64,000 nt of DNA from Micromonospora haikouensis (GTDB lineage Bacteria > Actinomycetota > Actinomycetes > Mycobacteriales > Micromonosporaceae), in assembly GCF_900091595.1 (NCBI RefSeq), contig NZ_FMCW01000031.1, positions 34,972-98,971 on the forward strand, read 5' to 3'. The notes under the pieces were generated by a model. That model was given only the letters and a program-made list of their open reading frames with translations, was not told the DNA's origin and ran no database searches. Made by a program: the position numbers and the translations under genes. This document shows, piece by piece, positions 8,610 to 17,542 of the stretch. Positions within the stretch are counted from its first letter, which is position 1, and each line of letters starts with the position of its first letter.

Positions 8610-9416
8610 CTATACGGCGAGGAACCCGCCGTCGACCGCCAAGACCTGACCTGTGACGTAGGAGGCTGCGTCGGAGAGCAACCACAAGACCGTCCCGACG
8701 ACCTCCTCCGGTCTGCCAACACGCCCGGCCGGGATCAGCTTCTTCCAGGCTGTCGCGCCCCCGACGGTGGCCTCAGAGGCCGCCAACATCGGCGTGTCGA
8801 TGGGGCCGGGTGCCACCCCGTTGACCCGAATGCCGTCGACGGCATGCTCGATCGCGGCGATCCGGGTCAACGAGACGGCGGCATGCTTGGCCGCCACGTA
8901 GGCGGCCACCCCGGGGAAGACCGTCCGGAATCCGTGTACGGAGATGTTGTTGACGATCCGTCCGTATCCCTGGGACCTCATGACCAGCAGCTCCTGCTGC
9001 ATACACAGCCAGAGACCCCGGACGTTGACCGCGAACGTCTCGTCGAACGCCTGCTCTGTGAGGTCGGCCATGCTACCGCCGTGCGCCACACCGGCGTTGT
9101 TGAAGGCGAAGTCGAGCCGCTCGTACGTCTCGACGGCAGTCCTGACCATGTGGCGCACCTGCTCCGTGTCGACAACGTCCGTCGGCACGAAGCATGCCTC
9201 CCCGCCTTGGCTTCGGATGCTCTTGACTACGGCATGGCCTCGTTCGGCGGAACGGGCAGCGACAACAACCTTCATGCCCAACGCCGCGAACACCTCCGCG
9301 GCGTGCTGACCGATCCCGGCGGTTCCGCCGGTCACCACCGCCACCCGCCCGGCGAACTGGGCGACATCCGCCCGCAAGGCGAGTGAAGCCGCTGCCTGCT
9401 CTGCCGCAGCACTCAT
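8610..9416 (-). CDS. SDR-family oxidoreductase
   Basis: 268 residues of the classical short-chain dehydrogenase fold. TGGTAGIG (29-36) binds the nucleotide, NNAG follows, and the catalytic triad is S159, Y173 and K177 (AYVAAK). The C-terminus has the usual VNGVAPGPIDTPM and VDGG blocks. AARSAE after strand 2 suggests NADP(H) preference, which is inference. The start overlaps the cyclase stop by four bases (ATGA), so it probably acts on the cyclase product or a derivative. Confidence 0.9.
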   Translation of the reverse strand: MSAAAEQAAASLALRADVAQFAGRVAVVTGGTAGIGQHAAEVFAALGMKVVVAARSAERGHAVVKSIRSQGGEACFVPTDVVDTEQVRHMVRTAVETYERLDFAFNNAGVAHGGSMADLTEQAFDETFAVNVRGLWLCMQQELLVMRSQGYGRIVNNISVHGFRTVFPGVAAYVAAKHAAVSLTRIAAIEHAVDGIRVNGVAPGPIDTPMLAASEATVGGATAWKKLIPAGRVGRPEEVVGTVLWLLSDAASYVTGQVLAVDGGFLAV

Positions 9417-10594
9417 GCGTGGCTCTCTGCGGAGGCGCCCCGCTCCTGGGAGTCGTCGACGCACTGAAGCATGACCGAGGCCACCTCGGCGAGCTCGCCG
9501 GGCGTCACGTCGTTGAGGAATCGTGCGGCACCGATGCGCGACATCACCGGGAGGTTCTGTGCGCCATCCCGGTGGCGAACGGTGTCGCTGAGGGCCGCCC
9601 ACAGCAGATCGACATCCCCGAACGACGGGTGCCACACCGGTAGACCGAGGCGGCGCGCGACCCGGATCACCCGGTCGACGTCGGAACGACTGAGGAAGCC
9701 ACGGCGCAGGGCCAACACGGCGGAGAAGATGCAGTCCAGCGCCACAGCCTCGCCGTGCAGCAACTCGGGGAGGGCACGCATCTCGACCAGTGGGCTGAAC
9801 GAGTGCCCGTAGTCGACGGCCCGGATGAGGTTCCTCTCCCAGAGATTGGGCTCCAGTTCCTCGACCATCCCCTGGATGGACCTACGGATGACCTCGTCGG
9901 CCACGCCCGGCCGCTGGAACCGTTGGTCGATCAGGTCGGCTCCGTGTTCTTCCAACAGCTCGAAGAGCATCAGGTCCTTGATCAGGGACATCTTGAGGAT
10001 CTCACCCATGCCGTTGCGCAACTGTCGTTCTGGCACGGTCTCCAGGAACTTCCGGTCGATAAGGGTGCGCGGCGGCGGGCTGTAGGATCCCAGCCGATTG
10101 CGGTATCCCTCGAAGTTGACGCCGGTCTTCGCGGCCACGCTGACATCGACCTGGCCGAGCAGCGTGGTGGGCACCCGGACATAGGGGATCCCTCGACGGT
10201 AGAGACTCGCGGCGAGACCCACCACGTCGAGCATGACGCCGCCGCCGATCGCGATCGGGGGGTTGCTCACCCGCTGGGTTCCTGCGGCATTGAGCGCGCT
10301 GAGCACGTCGAGCACCTGGTCCATGCCCTTGTGCTGCTCGGAGCCATTGAGCACGAACAGGTTGATCTCGACCCGGTTCGCTTCGAAGTACGCCTTGATC
10401 TGGTCGCCGTAGAATCGTGCGATCGCATCGTCGACAACCACGACCCGAGGCGCATTGCTCGCGGCATTGTCGAGCCGTCGGAGGAGACTCTGATTCTGCG
10501 GGTCCAGCAATCCGACACTCTCCACAACCTCATACCGGACCGGCAGGGTGGCACTGATCTCCCACTGCGCCGAACGCATCGAAACCTGACTCAT
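9413..10594 (-). CDS. Sugar phosphate cyclase, probable 2-epi-5-epi-valiolone synthase
   Basis: 393 residues related to 3-dehydroquinate synthase. GGGV (117-120), VDVSVAAKTGVNF (149-161), RNRLGSY, NGMGEILKM with E198, DYGHSFSP (261-268) and HGEAV (280-284) carry the NAD and zinc sites. KTGVNF and the following FEGYRNRLG are characteristic of 2-epi-5-epi-valiolone synthases, whereas dehydroquinate synthases and desmethyl-4-deoxygadusol synthases differ here. The expected reaction converts sedoheptulose 7-phosphate to a C7 cyclitol with loss of phosphate. It is first in a six-gene operon; GAGGGGG lies four bases before ATG. The exact cyclase subtype (EEVS or 2-epi-valiolone synthase) is inference. 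Confidence 0.87.
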   Translation of the reverse strand: MSQVSMRSAQWEISATLPVRYEVVESVGLLDPQNQSLLRRLDNAASNAPRVVVVDDAIARFYGDQIKAYFEANRVEINLFVLNGSEQHKGMDQVLDVLSALNAAGTQRVSNPPIAIGGGVMLDVVGLAASLYRRGIPYVRVPTTLLGQVDVSVAAKTGVNFEGYRNRLGSYSPPPRTLIDRKFLETVPERQLRNGMGEILKMSLIKDLMLFELLEEHGADLIDQRFQRPGVADEVIRRSIQGMVEELEPNLWERNLIRAVDYGHSFSPLVEMRALPELLHGEAVALDCIFSAVLALRRGFLSRSDVDRVIRVARRLGLPVWHPSFGDVDLLWAALSDTVRHRDGAQNLPVMSRIGAARFLNDVTPGELAEVASVMLQCVDDSQERGASAESHA

Positions 10595-10747
10595 CACACC
10601 CCCTCGCTGACGCTTTTTGAATGCCGCCGCGTTCGTCGGAGATCGCGCAGCATCGCATGACACCCAGTGTTTTTCGAGACACATTCCCGACTGTTCCTGC
10701 CCGGTCGCGCATCGGCCGCTGGCGAGCGAACAACTCGAACAAAACGG

Positions 10748-10776
10748 AGTTTAGGTAACAGGAACAGGTGCGTCAA
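10748..10776 (-). promoter_or_regulatory. Promoter of the cyclitol operon
   Basis: Read on the minus strand: TTGACG (10776-10771), exactly 17 bases, then TAAACT (10753-10748). Both boxes match the actinomycete housekeeping promoter well. The leader to the cyclase start would be about 145 bases. Confidence 0.6.
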
Positions 10777-11266
10777 GTAACTTAAGGTGACGACTATTGC
10801 ACTGAATGCCCTATTTGATGGCATCCTGCGGATGGGCGGCGGCTGCGCCGCCACCCATCAGGACTGCACCCCCGCCTGGGGCGCGGCCAGGCATTCGCCC
10901 AGCTAAAACGCCTTCCATTGCCCCCCTCCCAACCCCCGACCGAGATCAGTTGTGAATACTCGCACAGCTTGGCAACTGACCCAAATTCGTGAAAGGAGAT
11001 GCCCTTGAAAGCCTCCCGACAACTCCGCAGGCGCCCACAATTCACGCAGGCGAAAGAATCGTCTAATTTCCGAGAAACAACGATCGAGAACCACCCGCCT
11101 ACACAACGGCGATGGACACCGACGCCGAACTCGATGTTAATGCCATGCCCCGGTTTTGATGGAGATGGGATTATCTCTCTTCCTGATTCGCACCGGCCCG
11201 GCGGGTCGCTTCACCCCATACGTCGCGACACCCGCGGCAAGCGGCGGGGCCCGGTCGCTCCGCACG

Positions 11267-11309
11267 GCTCGAAGGCCACCTCCCGTCTCCCGGAAGGTGG
11301 CCTTCGAGC
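11267..11309 (-). terminator. Terminator downstream of the GH43 gene
   Basis: GCTCGAAGGCCACCT (11267-11281) pairs perfectly over 15 bp with AGGTGGCCTTCGAGC (11295-11309), loop 13 bases. It lies 21 bases beyond the leftward GH43 stop codon. Confidence 0.75.
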
Positions 11310-11330
11310 TGCCCAGACGTCGAACCCCGG

Positions 11331-14300
11331 CTACTTGCGGGCGACCTTCGCGGTCTCCTTCGACGTGGCCGTGCCGGGCTGCAGGTCCGAACGGGTGGCC
11401 GTCACCCGCACTGAGAGCCGGTACCCGACGTCGGCGGCCTTGGGCACGTACGACTTGCCGGTGGCCCCGGCAATGACCTTGCCGCCACGCAGCCACTGGT
11501 AGGAGAAGGTGAGCTTCTTCTCGTCCCACTTGCCCGGGTCGGCGGTGAGGGTCTTGCCGACCTTGGCCGTCCCGCTGACCGACGGGAGCTTGGTGGCCTC
11601 GGCGGGGTCGCCCAGCGCGGGCACGTTGAGGGCCCGCTCACGGCTGACGTTGCCGGCCACGTCGTACGCCCGGTAGCGGATCACGTGGGCGCAGCTGTCG
11701 ATCCGGGCCGGGGCCAGGTACGGCTGCCAGGCACCCTTGTCGATCCGGTACTCGATGCGGGCCACGCCGGAGTCGACGTCGCTGGCGTTGACCACGAACT
11801 TGCGCTCCACCAGGTACGCCTGCACGGTCGGGGCGGTCTCGTCCACCTTGACCTGGAGCGACCACGCGTCGCTCCAGAAGAGGTTGACGCCCTGGGCCCG
11901 GTAGTCGACGCGGTGGCTGCCGGCCGGCAGGTCCACCGGCTCGCGGTACGGGAACCAGCCGCCGCCGTCGATCTGGTACTCGACCAGCTTCACCTTGTCA
12001 CCGGCGGTGATGGTCAGGGCGGCGTCCGCGCCGTACCATCCGTCGGCCCCCGCGTCGGAGACCGTCGCCTTCGGCTGCCCGCCCTCGTAGCGCAGCGGGT
12101 CGACGCTGCCCAGCGTCGGGACGACCTTCCTGATGGCGCCGTCCGCGTCGAAGTACAGCCGGTCGATCGTGGTCTCCCGGTGCGTGCCGTCGCCGCCGGG
12201 GATGCCGAACCGGTGGTACGCGATGTACCAGTCGTCGGTGCCCGGCACCTGCAGGATCGAGTGGTGCCCGGTGCCGAGGATGCCCTGGCTCGGATCCTTG
12301 GTGAGGATCTCCCCCTTGGCGGTGAACGGCCCCAGCGGGCTGGTGCCGGTGCCGTAACCGACGCGGTAGTTCTCGCTGCCCGTGTCGTCGATCGACCAGG
12401 ACAGGTAGTAGGTCCCGGCGCGCTTGTGCATGAACAGGCCCTCGCGGAAGTCCGTGAGGCCGGTGAGCCGCACCCGCTTGGCGACGTCGTAGGAGACCAT
12501 GTCGTCGTTGAGCGGGACCACGTACGGGGTGCCGTTGCCCCAGTAGAGGTAGCTCTGCCCGTCGTCGTCGGTGAAGACCGCCGGGTCGATCTGCTGGGCG
12601 TTGCCGTAGTCGGCCTTGCTCACCAGCGGCTTGCCGATGGGGTCGACGAACGGCCCGAGCGGCGAGTCGGCGACGGCGACGCCGATGTTCTGCTGCGCCG
12701 AGAAGTAGAAGTAGTACTTGCCGTTCTTCTCGATCGCGGCGGGCGCCCACGCGTTGCTGTCGGCCCAGGTGATGTCCGGCCCGAGGTCGAGGATCGTGTC
12801 GTGGCCGGTCCAGTCGACCAGGTTGCGGCTCGACCAGACGGTGAACTTCGAGCTGCCCCAGCCGGGGAAGCCGTCGGTGGTGGCGTAGATGTAGTAGGTG
12901 TCGCCGAACCGGACGATGTTCGGGTCGGCGTTGAAGCCGGGCAGCACCGGCGAGCGCATCTGCACCGTCCGCACGGTCCACTCGCGGGTCGCCCCGGCCG
13001 CGCTGGTCACGGTCAGCGTCACCGGCTGCGAGTAGTCCCGGGCGCCGCCGGGCGTGACGGTCGAGGTCGGCGCGACCACGTACGTCGGGGCGAGGGCGGT
13101 CACGTCGGTGCCCGGCTTGACCGGCAGCGTGATGGTGCTGCTGGCGGCGTCGATGATCGCGGGGACCTTGAGGCTGTCGAGTTCGACCGCCACGACGCTG
13201 GTGCCGTTGGAGCCCAGCGCGGCGACCTCGCCGTCGGTGAGCGCCCGGTTGTAGAGGGAGAAGTCGCGTACCCGGCCCTTGAGGTACTTGTCGGCGGCGT
13301 ACTGGGAGCGGCCGATGTAGTTGGCCGTGGTGCGGCCGCCGCCGATGTCGCCGGGGCGGTGGGTCAGCCCGGTCTTCTCGGCGACCCGCACCCCGTCGAG
13401 GTAGATCCGGGCGGTGCCGGCCGAGTTCAGGGTGTACGTGAGGGTCTTCCACACGCCCCGGGGGACGGCGCTGCCGCCGGTGACGGTCTGCTCGCCGGTC
13501 CAGTTGCCCAGGCTGATCGAGGTCCGGTAGTTGTTGCCGCTGGTGAACAGGTAGCCGTTGCCGACGCCGTCGGAGTCGGTGTTGCCCAGCCCCCAGATGA
13601 AGTACGGCGTGGCCTGGTCGGTGGCCATCTTCACGTCCATCGACACGGTGATCTCGTCGAGGCCGGCCATGATGTTGTCGGGCAGGTCGACGTGGCCGTT
13701 GGTCCCGCCGAGGGCGAGGCTGCCGTCGCCCCAGGTCGCGTCGCCGGCCAGCTTCGCGTCGTAGCCGTTGCCGGAGTCGTCGGTGACGGTGGTGCCGCTG
13801 GCCTGGTCGAGCGCGTAGTGGGCGACGACGCCGTCGGCGTTGGCGCGTACCGGCGGCGGCGCGTCGTTGAGGGCGTCGAGCTCCTTTTTGGTGACCGGGA
13901 TGACGGTGCCGTGCCGGGGGCTGGCGGGCAGGTCGTAGGAGGCCGGCACCTTCCAGTCCGGGTTCTCCAGGTCGTCGGTGCCCAGCGGGATGTAGCCCCG
14001 GCCGCCGTACTCGTCGACGAACAGGTAGTACTTCGAGCCGGAGGTGTCGCCCGGGTTGGCCTTGAAGACCGTGGGCCCCTCGACGGCGGAGGTGCCGGCG
14101 TCGCGGCCGATGCAGGAGTCGAGCACCGTCCAAGAGGGCTTGCCGGGCAGGTCGGCGGCGGTCAGCGAGGGCGACTTCTCCTGGATGATGTCGGAGCAGC
14201 CGGTGCCGCCGCCGCCCTCGTCCTTGGTGAACCGGTAGTAGGTGTCGCCCTCCCGGATCACCGTGGAGTCGATGCGGGAGTCACCCGGGTCCTGCCAGAT

Positions 14301-16136
14301 CGTCGGCTGGCTGAACGTGACGAAGTCACGGGTCGTCGCGGCGAGCATCCGGTTGTACGTGTTGCCGGTGTGGTTCGGGTCGTTCTCCGCGTAGAGCTTC
14401 GAGGCCCAGAAGACGAGGTACTCGCCCCGGGCGGCGTCCCAGTACGCCTCCGGCGCCCAGGTGTTGCCGGCGGTGGGCGGGGAGATCAGGATGTGCCGCT
14501 GCTCCGACCAGTTCACCAGGTCGGTGGACTCCCAGACCTCCAGGTACCGGCTGCCCTGGCGCTGCGCGACGTCCCAGTTGCCGTTGCGGCCGATGGACAG
14601 GTCGGTGGCGATGAGGAAGAACCGGTCCCCCTCGGGGCTGCGGATCAGGAACGGGTCCCGCAGGCCCAGGGTGCCGAACGTCGACTCCAGCTTCGGCTGG
14701 CCGCCGTTGACCTCGGTCCACCGCAGGGCGTTGTTGCCCTGGCTGGCCGCGAAGTAGATCTTCTCCCCGGCGATGGAGTTGCCGGTGAAGTAGCTGAAGG
14801 CGTAGCCGGCGTAGGGGGCGGCCTCGGGCAGCTCGCGGACGGTCAGTTCGATGGCCCGCTCGGCGGTGGCCGTGCCGACGGTGACGGTCGCGGTCACGGT
14901 GACCTTGACGTCGCCCGCCCCGTGCGCGGGGCGCTTGACGATGCCGTCGGGGCTGACGACGTCCGGGCTGGCGGAGCGCCAGGCGACGGTCGCGCCGTTG
15001 CTCCCGGTGCTCGGCATGGTGAGGTTGCCGCGCACGTCGCCGGCGTTCACGAGCGAGAGGGCGGCGGCGGCCGCGTCGGCCCGCGTCTGGTCGGTCTCGT
15101 CGGGCAGGACGGTGGCGGTGAACGCCTTGGTGTCGCTGCTGCCGCCCCGGCTGACGGTCGCGGTGAGGGTGACCGTGGCGGGCCCGTCGGCGGGGGCGGG
15201 GCGGGTCACCTCGCCGGTCGCGCTGATGGTGCCGGGGGCGCTGGAGGACCAGGCGATCGCCGACCCGTACGTGCCGGTGGCGGGCAGGGTGAGCTTCCCG
15301 GTCACGGCCGAGAGGTCGCCCAGGTCGAGGGCGGCGGTGTCGCCGGCGACGCGGGTGGCGTCGGGCAGCGCGATGGCGGCCACCTCGTCGGCGGGCAGCG
15401 CGCGGTCGTAGATGCGGAAGTTGGCCACCCGGCCCTTGAGGTAGCGGTCCGCGGCGTAGTTGGAGCGGCCGAGGTTGTTGTTGGTCGTCGTGCCGTTGCC
15501 GACGGCGCTGGGCAGCACGGTGACGCCGGTGTTCTGCGCGACCTGCACGCCGTCCTCGTAGAGGGTGCCGGTGGTGCCGGTCTGCGTGTAGGTGACGGAC
15601 TTCCACACGCCCCGGGTGAGGTTCGCGCCCTTGCCGGTCACCTTCTCGCCGGACCAGTTGGTGGTGGTGATGGCGGTGCGGAAGGCGTCGCCGCTGGTGA
15701 ACAGGTAGCCGGTGCCGGAGTTCGAGGTCGCCGGGTTGCCGAGGCCCCAGATGAAGTACGGGGTCTGCTGCGTGGGGTCGACGAGCACGTCGACGGCGAC
15801 GGTGATCGACGACAGCCCGGCCATGATGTTGTCGGGCAGCTTGACGTGGTCGTCGACGCCGTCGAGGACGAGACCGCCCTGGCCGGTCCAGGTGCCGCCG
15901 CCGGTGAGCGTGCCGTCGTTGCCCCGGCCGGAGCTGTCGGTGACGGTCGTGCCGGTGGTCTGCGTCAGGTCGTAGCGCACCAGCAGGCCGTCGGTCACGT
16001 CGGCGGCGGCCGGCGCGGCGGTGGCGGGCAGCAGACCGGCGACCAGGGCGAGGAGCGTCCCGGCGACGAGGGGCCGGGCCCGGCGCCGGGTGCGGGACGG
16101 GAAGGAGGATCGCGGTTCCGGGGGAGCTTCGCGCAT
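11331..16136 (-). CDS. Secreted dual-GH43 arabinan/arabinoxylan hydrolase with two LamG domains
   Basis: 1601 residues. An Arg-rich signal peptide ends near PAAAD. In order: LamG-like sandwich (about 40-250), Ig-like repeats (about 280-430), a first GH43 five-blade domain (about 438-750) with LRDPFLIR (base Asp) and VEGPTVF (acid Glu), a second LamG (about 769-965), an Ig-like segment, a second GH43 domain (about 1064-1350) with NADPNIVRF, DPAVFTDDDGQ and EGLFMHK, then C-terminal Ig-like repeats. The two LamG modules are clearly related (LPDNIMAGL and TPYFIWGLGN in both). It probably releases L-arabinose from arabinan or arabinoxylan to feed the neighbouring ara genes. ATG at 16136 is chosen because ACGAGGGAA precedes it; an upstream in-frame start lacks a ribosome site. 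Confidence 0.88.
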   Translation of the reverse strand: MREAPPEPRSSFPSRTRRRARPLVAGTLLALVAGLLPATAAPAAADVTDGLLVRYDLTQTTGTTVTDSSGRGNDGTLTGGGTWTGQGGLVLDGVDDHVKLPDNIMAGLSSITVAVDVLVDPTQQTPYFIWGLGNPATSNSGTGYLFTSGDAFRTAITTTNWSGEKVTGKGANLTRGVWKSVTYTQTGTTGTLYEDGVQVAQNTGVTVLPSAVGNGTTTNNNLGRSNYAADRYLKGRVANFRIYDRALPADEVAAIALPDATRVAGDTAALDLGDLSAVTGKLTLPATGTYGSAIAWSSSAPGTISATGEVTRPAPADGPATVTLTATVSRGGSSDTKAFTATVLPDETDQTRADAAAAALSLVNAGDVRGNLTMPSTGSNGATVAWRSASPDVVSPDGIVKRPAHGAGDVKVTVTATVTVGTATAERAIELTVRELPEAAPYAGYAFSYFTGNSIAGEKIYFAASQGNNALRWTEVNGGQPKLESTFGTLGLRDPFLIRSPEGDRFFLIATDLSIGRNGNWDVAQRQGSRYLEVWESTDLVNWSEQRHILISPPTAGNTWAPEAYWDAARGEYLVFWASKLYAENDPNHTGNTYNRMLAATTRDFVTFSQPTIWQDPGDSRIDSTVIREGDTYYRFTKDEGGGGTGCSDIIQEKSPSLTAADLPGKPSWTVLDSCIGRDAGTSAVEGPTVFKANPGDTSGSKYYLFVDEYGGRGYIPLGTDDLENPDWKVPASYDLPASPRHGTVIPVTKKELDALNDAPPPVRANADGVVAHYALDQASGTTVTDDSGNGYDAKLAGDATWGDGSLALGGTNGHVDLPDNIMAGLDEITVSMDVKMATDQATPYFIWGLGNTDSDGVGNGYLFTSGNNYRTSISLGNWTGEQTVTGGSAVPRGVWKTLTYTLNSAGTARIYLDGVRVAEKTGLTHRPGDIGGGRTTANYIGRSQYAADKYLKGRVRDFSLYNRALTDGEVAALGSNGTSVVAVELDSLKVPAIIDAASSTITLPVKPGTDVTALAPTYVVAPTSTVTPGGARDYSQPVTLTVTSAAGATREWTVRTVQMRSPVLPGFNADPNIVRFGDTYYIYATTDGFPGWGSSKFTVWSSRNLVDWTGHDTILDLGPDITWADSNAWAPAAIEKNGKYYFYFSAQQNIGVAVADSPLGPFVDPIGKPLVSKADYGNAQQIDPAVFTDDDGQSYLYWGNGTPYVVPLNDDMVSYDVAKRVRLTGLTDFREGLFMHKRAGTYYLSWSIDDTGSENYRVGYGTGTSPLGPFTAKGEILTKDPSQGILGTGHHSILQVPGTDDWYIAYHRFGIPGGDGTHRETTIDRLYFDADGAIRKVVPTLGSVDPLRYEGGQPKATVSDAGADGWYGADAALTITAGDKVKLVEYQIDGGGWFPYREPVDLPAGSHRVDYRAQGVNLFWSDAWSLQVKVDETAPTVQAYLVERKFVVNASDVDSGVARIEYRIDKGAWQPYLAPARIDSCAHVIRYRAYDVAGNVSRERALNVPALGDPAEATKLPSVSGTAKVGKTLTADPGKWDEKKLTFSYQWLRGGKVIAGATGKSYVPKAADVGYRLSVRVTATRSDLQPGTATSKETAKVARK

Positions 16137-16160
16137 GGGGTTCCCTCGTGGTGGCGGGGG

Positions 16161-16174
16161 TGTGAGCGTTAACA
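16161..16174. promoter_or_regulatory. Arabinose LacI-type operator O1 (GH43)
   Basis: TGTGAGCGTTAACA differs by one base from TGTGAGCGCTAACA, the sequence at the araB promoter. It lies just downstream of the candidate -10 box, 24 bases before the GH43 start codon. Confidence 0.7.
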
Positions 16175-16181
16175 AGCCCGA

Positions 16182-16211
16182 ATTCTCGGCGCTACAAAAC
16201 CCCGGAGTCAA
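16182..16211 (-). promoter_or_regulatory. Candidate promoter of the GH43 gene
   Basis: Minus strand: TTGACT (16211-16206), 18 bases, GAGAAT (16187-16182), five of six bases of TAGAAT. LacI-type operators flank it on both sides. Confidence 0.45.
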
Positions 16212-16238
16212 GGGCCCTACCAGGCACAACGCTGGGTA

Positions 16239-16252
16239 TGTGCGCGCTAACA
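16239..16252. promoter_or_regulatory. Arabinose LacI-type operator O2 (GH43)
   Basis: TGTGCGCGCTAACA differs by one base from TGTGAGCGCTAACA. It lies 27 bases upstream of the -35 box; its centre is 78 bases from O1, compatible with repressor looping. Confidence 0.6.
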
Positions 16253-16372
16253 GGACTCACTGCGCCGTCACGGGTCGGGCGGCCACGGGTCCGGAGCCGG
16301 CGGGCCCTCGCGGCGCGCCGGCACGGCGAGGACCGGCGCGGCCCTCGCGGCGCACCGGATCCGGACGTGCGG

Positions 16373-17401
16373 TCAGCCCTTCCGGCCGCCGCTGCTCGCG
16401 CGTACGACGAGCTGCGGCTCGACCTGCGGATGCGGGAAGCGCCCCGCCGGGCCGTCGGCGTCGAACAGCTCCAGCAGGGCCGCCACGCACCGGCGGCCCA
16501 CCTCGTCGAAGTCCTGCCGCACCGTGGTCAGCGGCGGCGAGAGGTATTCGGCCTCGGGGATGTCGTCGAACCCGACCACGCTGACGTCCTCCGGAACCCG
16601 CACGCCGCGCTGGTGCAGCGCCCGCAGCAGGCCGAGCGCCTGGTGGTCGTTGGCGCAGAACACGGCCGTCACGTCCGGGCGGTCGACCAGCGACTGCCCG
16701 ATCTCGTAGCCCGCCCGGGGGCTCCAGTCGCCGACGAGGACCGGCGGGACGGACCGCCCGGCCTGCTCCAGCGCCAACCGCCACCCGTCGACGCGGTCGC
16801 GGGCCTCCAGCCAGTCCCGGGGGCCGGCGATGTGCCACACCGTCTCGTGCCCGAGGGACAGCAGGTGCTCCACGGCCAGCCGGGCCCCGGCGACCTGGTC
16901 GACGGAGATGCTCGGCAGCTCCCGGGCGCCGCCGCTCGACTCGACCACCACGGCGGGCACGCCGGTGGGCAGGCCGTGCACGGCCACCGCCGCCGTCATC
17001 ATCGGGGCGATGACGACCACCCCCGCCACCGACTGCTCGGTGAGGGCGTCGATCGCCGACCGCATCCCGGCCCGGTCGAGCTGTTCCAGGGTGACGATGC
17101 TGATGCCGTACCCCGCCGCGCGGGCGGCGCGCTCGATGCCGAGCAGGGTCGCCGCCGGGCCGTAGAGGATGGTGTCGAAGCTGACCACACCGATGACCCG
17201 GGAGCGCCGCCCGGCCAGCCCTCGGGCCAGGGCGTTGGGCCGGTAGTTGAGCTGGTGCACCGCGCGCATCACCCGCTCGCGGGTCTCCTGCCGGACGCTC
17301 GGGTGGTTGTTGAGCACCCGCGACACCGTCTGGTGCGAGACACCGGCGAGCCGGGCGACGTCGTTCATCACCGCCGCGCGTGCGGCCGGCTGCTGACCCA
17401 T
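16373..17401 (-). CDS. LacI-family regulator, probable arabinose-regulon repressor
   Basis: 342 residues. The N-terminal helix-turn-helix and hinge are typical (MNDVARLAGVSHQTVSRVLNNHPSVRQETRERV), followed by a periplasmic-binding-protein-like effector domain ending PLTTVRQDFDEVG. It lies between araA and the GH43 gene on the same strand, and operators of LacI type occur at both the araB and GH43 promoters, so it is the natural candidate repressor with arabinose or an arabino-oligosaccharide as inducer. The ATG at 17401 is preferred over one seven codons upstream because CACGAGGGGAG is placed correctly for it. A strong terminator separates it from araA, so it has its own promoter. Confidence 0.88.
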   Translation of the reverse strand: MGQQPAARAAVMNDVARLAGVSHQTVSRVLNNHPSVRQETRERVMRAVHQLNYRPNALARGLAGRRSRVIGVVSFDTILYGPAATLLGIERAARAAGYGISIVTLEQLDRAGMRSAIDALTEQSVAGVVVIAPMMTAAVAVHGLPTGVPAVVVESSGGARELPSISVDQVAGARLAVEHLLSLGHETVWHIAGPRDWLEARDRVDGWRLALEQAGRSVPPVLVGDWSPRAGYEIGQSLVDRPDVTAVFCANDHQALGLLRALHQRGVRVPEDVSVVGFDDIPEAEYLSPPLTTVRQDFDEVGRRCVAALLELFDADGPAGRFPHPQVEPQLVVRASSGGRKG

Positions 17402-17475
17402 GGCAACTCCCCTCGTGGCCATCGTAGCCCGTCGTGATCAACAAGACGGGCGGTCAGGCTCGCTGCGCGGACGGT

Positions 17476-17514
17476 GTGTCCGGCGTGCTCCCGCCTCGGG
17501 ACCACGCCGGACAC
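17476..17514 (-). terminator. Terminator of the ara operon
   Basis: GTGTCCGGCGTG (17476-17487) and CACGCCGGACAC (17503-17514) form a perfect 12-bp stem with a 15-base loop, 28 bases after the araA stop codon. Confidence 0.75.
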
Positions 17515-17542
17515 CCCGGTCGTACGGTCGACCGGTCGAGCC

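Larger units (their letters stand above)
10595..11330. other. Intergenic region upstream of the cyclitol operon
   Basis: 736 bases, more A/T-rich than the flanks. It contains the leftward cyclitol promoter (10748-10776), a bulged hairpin at 10831-10859 and the GH43 terminator (11267-11309). A frame from 10999 starts after AAAGGAG but reads into antisense GH43 sequence with no recognisable domain, so no gene is called. Confidence 0.6.

Noticed and set aside
10999..11502. Possible small gene after AAAGGAG
   Set aside because: The peptide has no recognisable domain and its second half is antisense to the GH43 gene and terminator.
11685..16172. 1495-codon open frame antisense to the GH43 gene
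   Set aside because: It is the high-GC mirror of a real gene: Val/Gly/Arg-rich, no domain, and the opposite strand encodes complete GH43 motifs.
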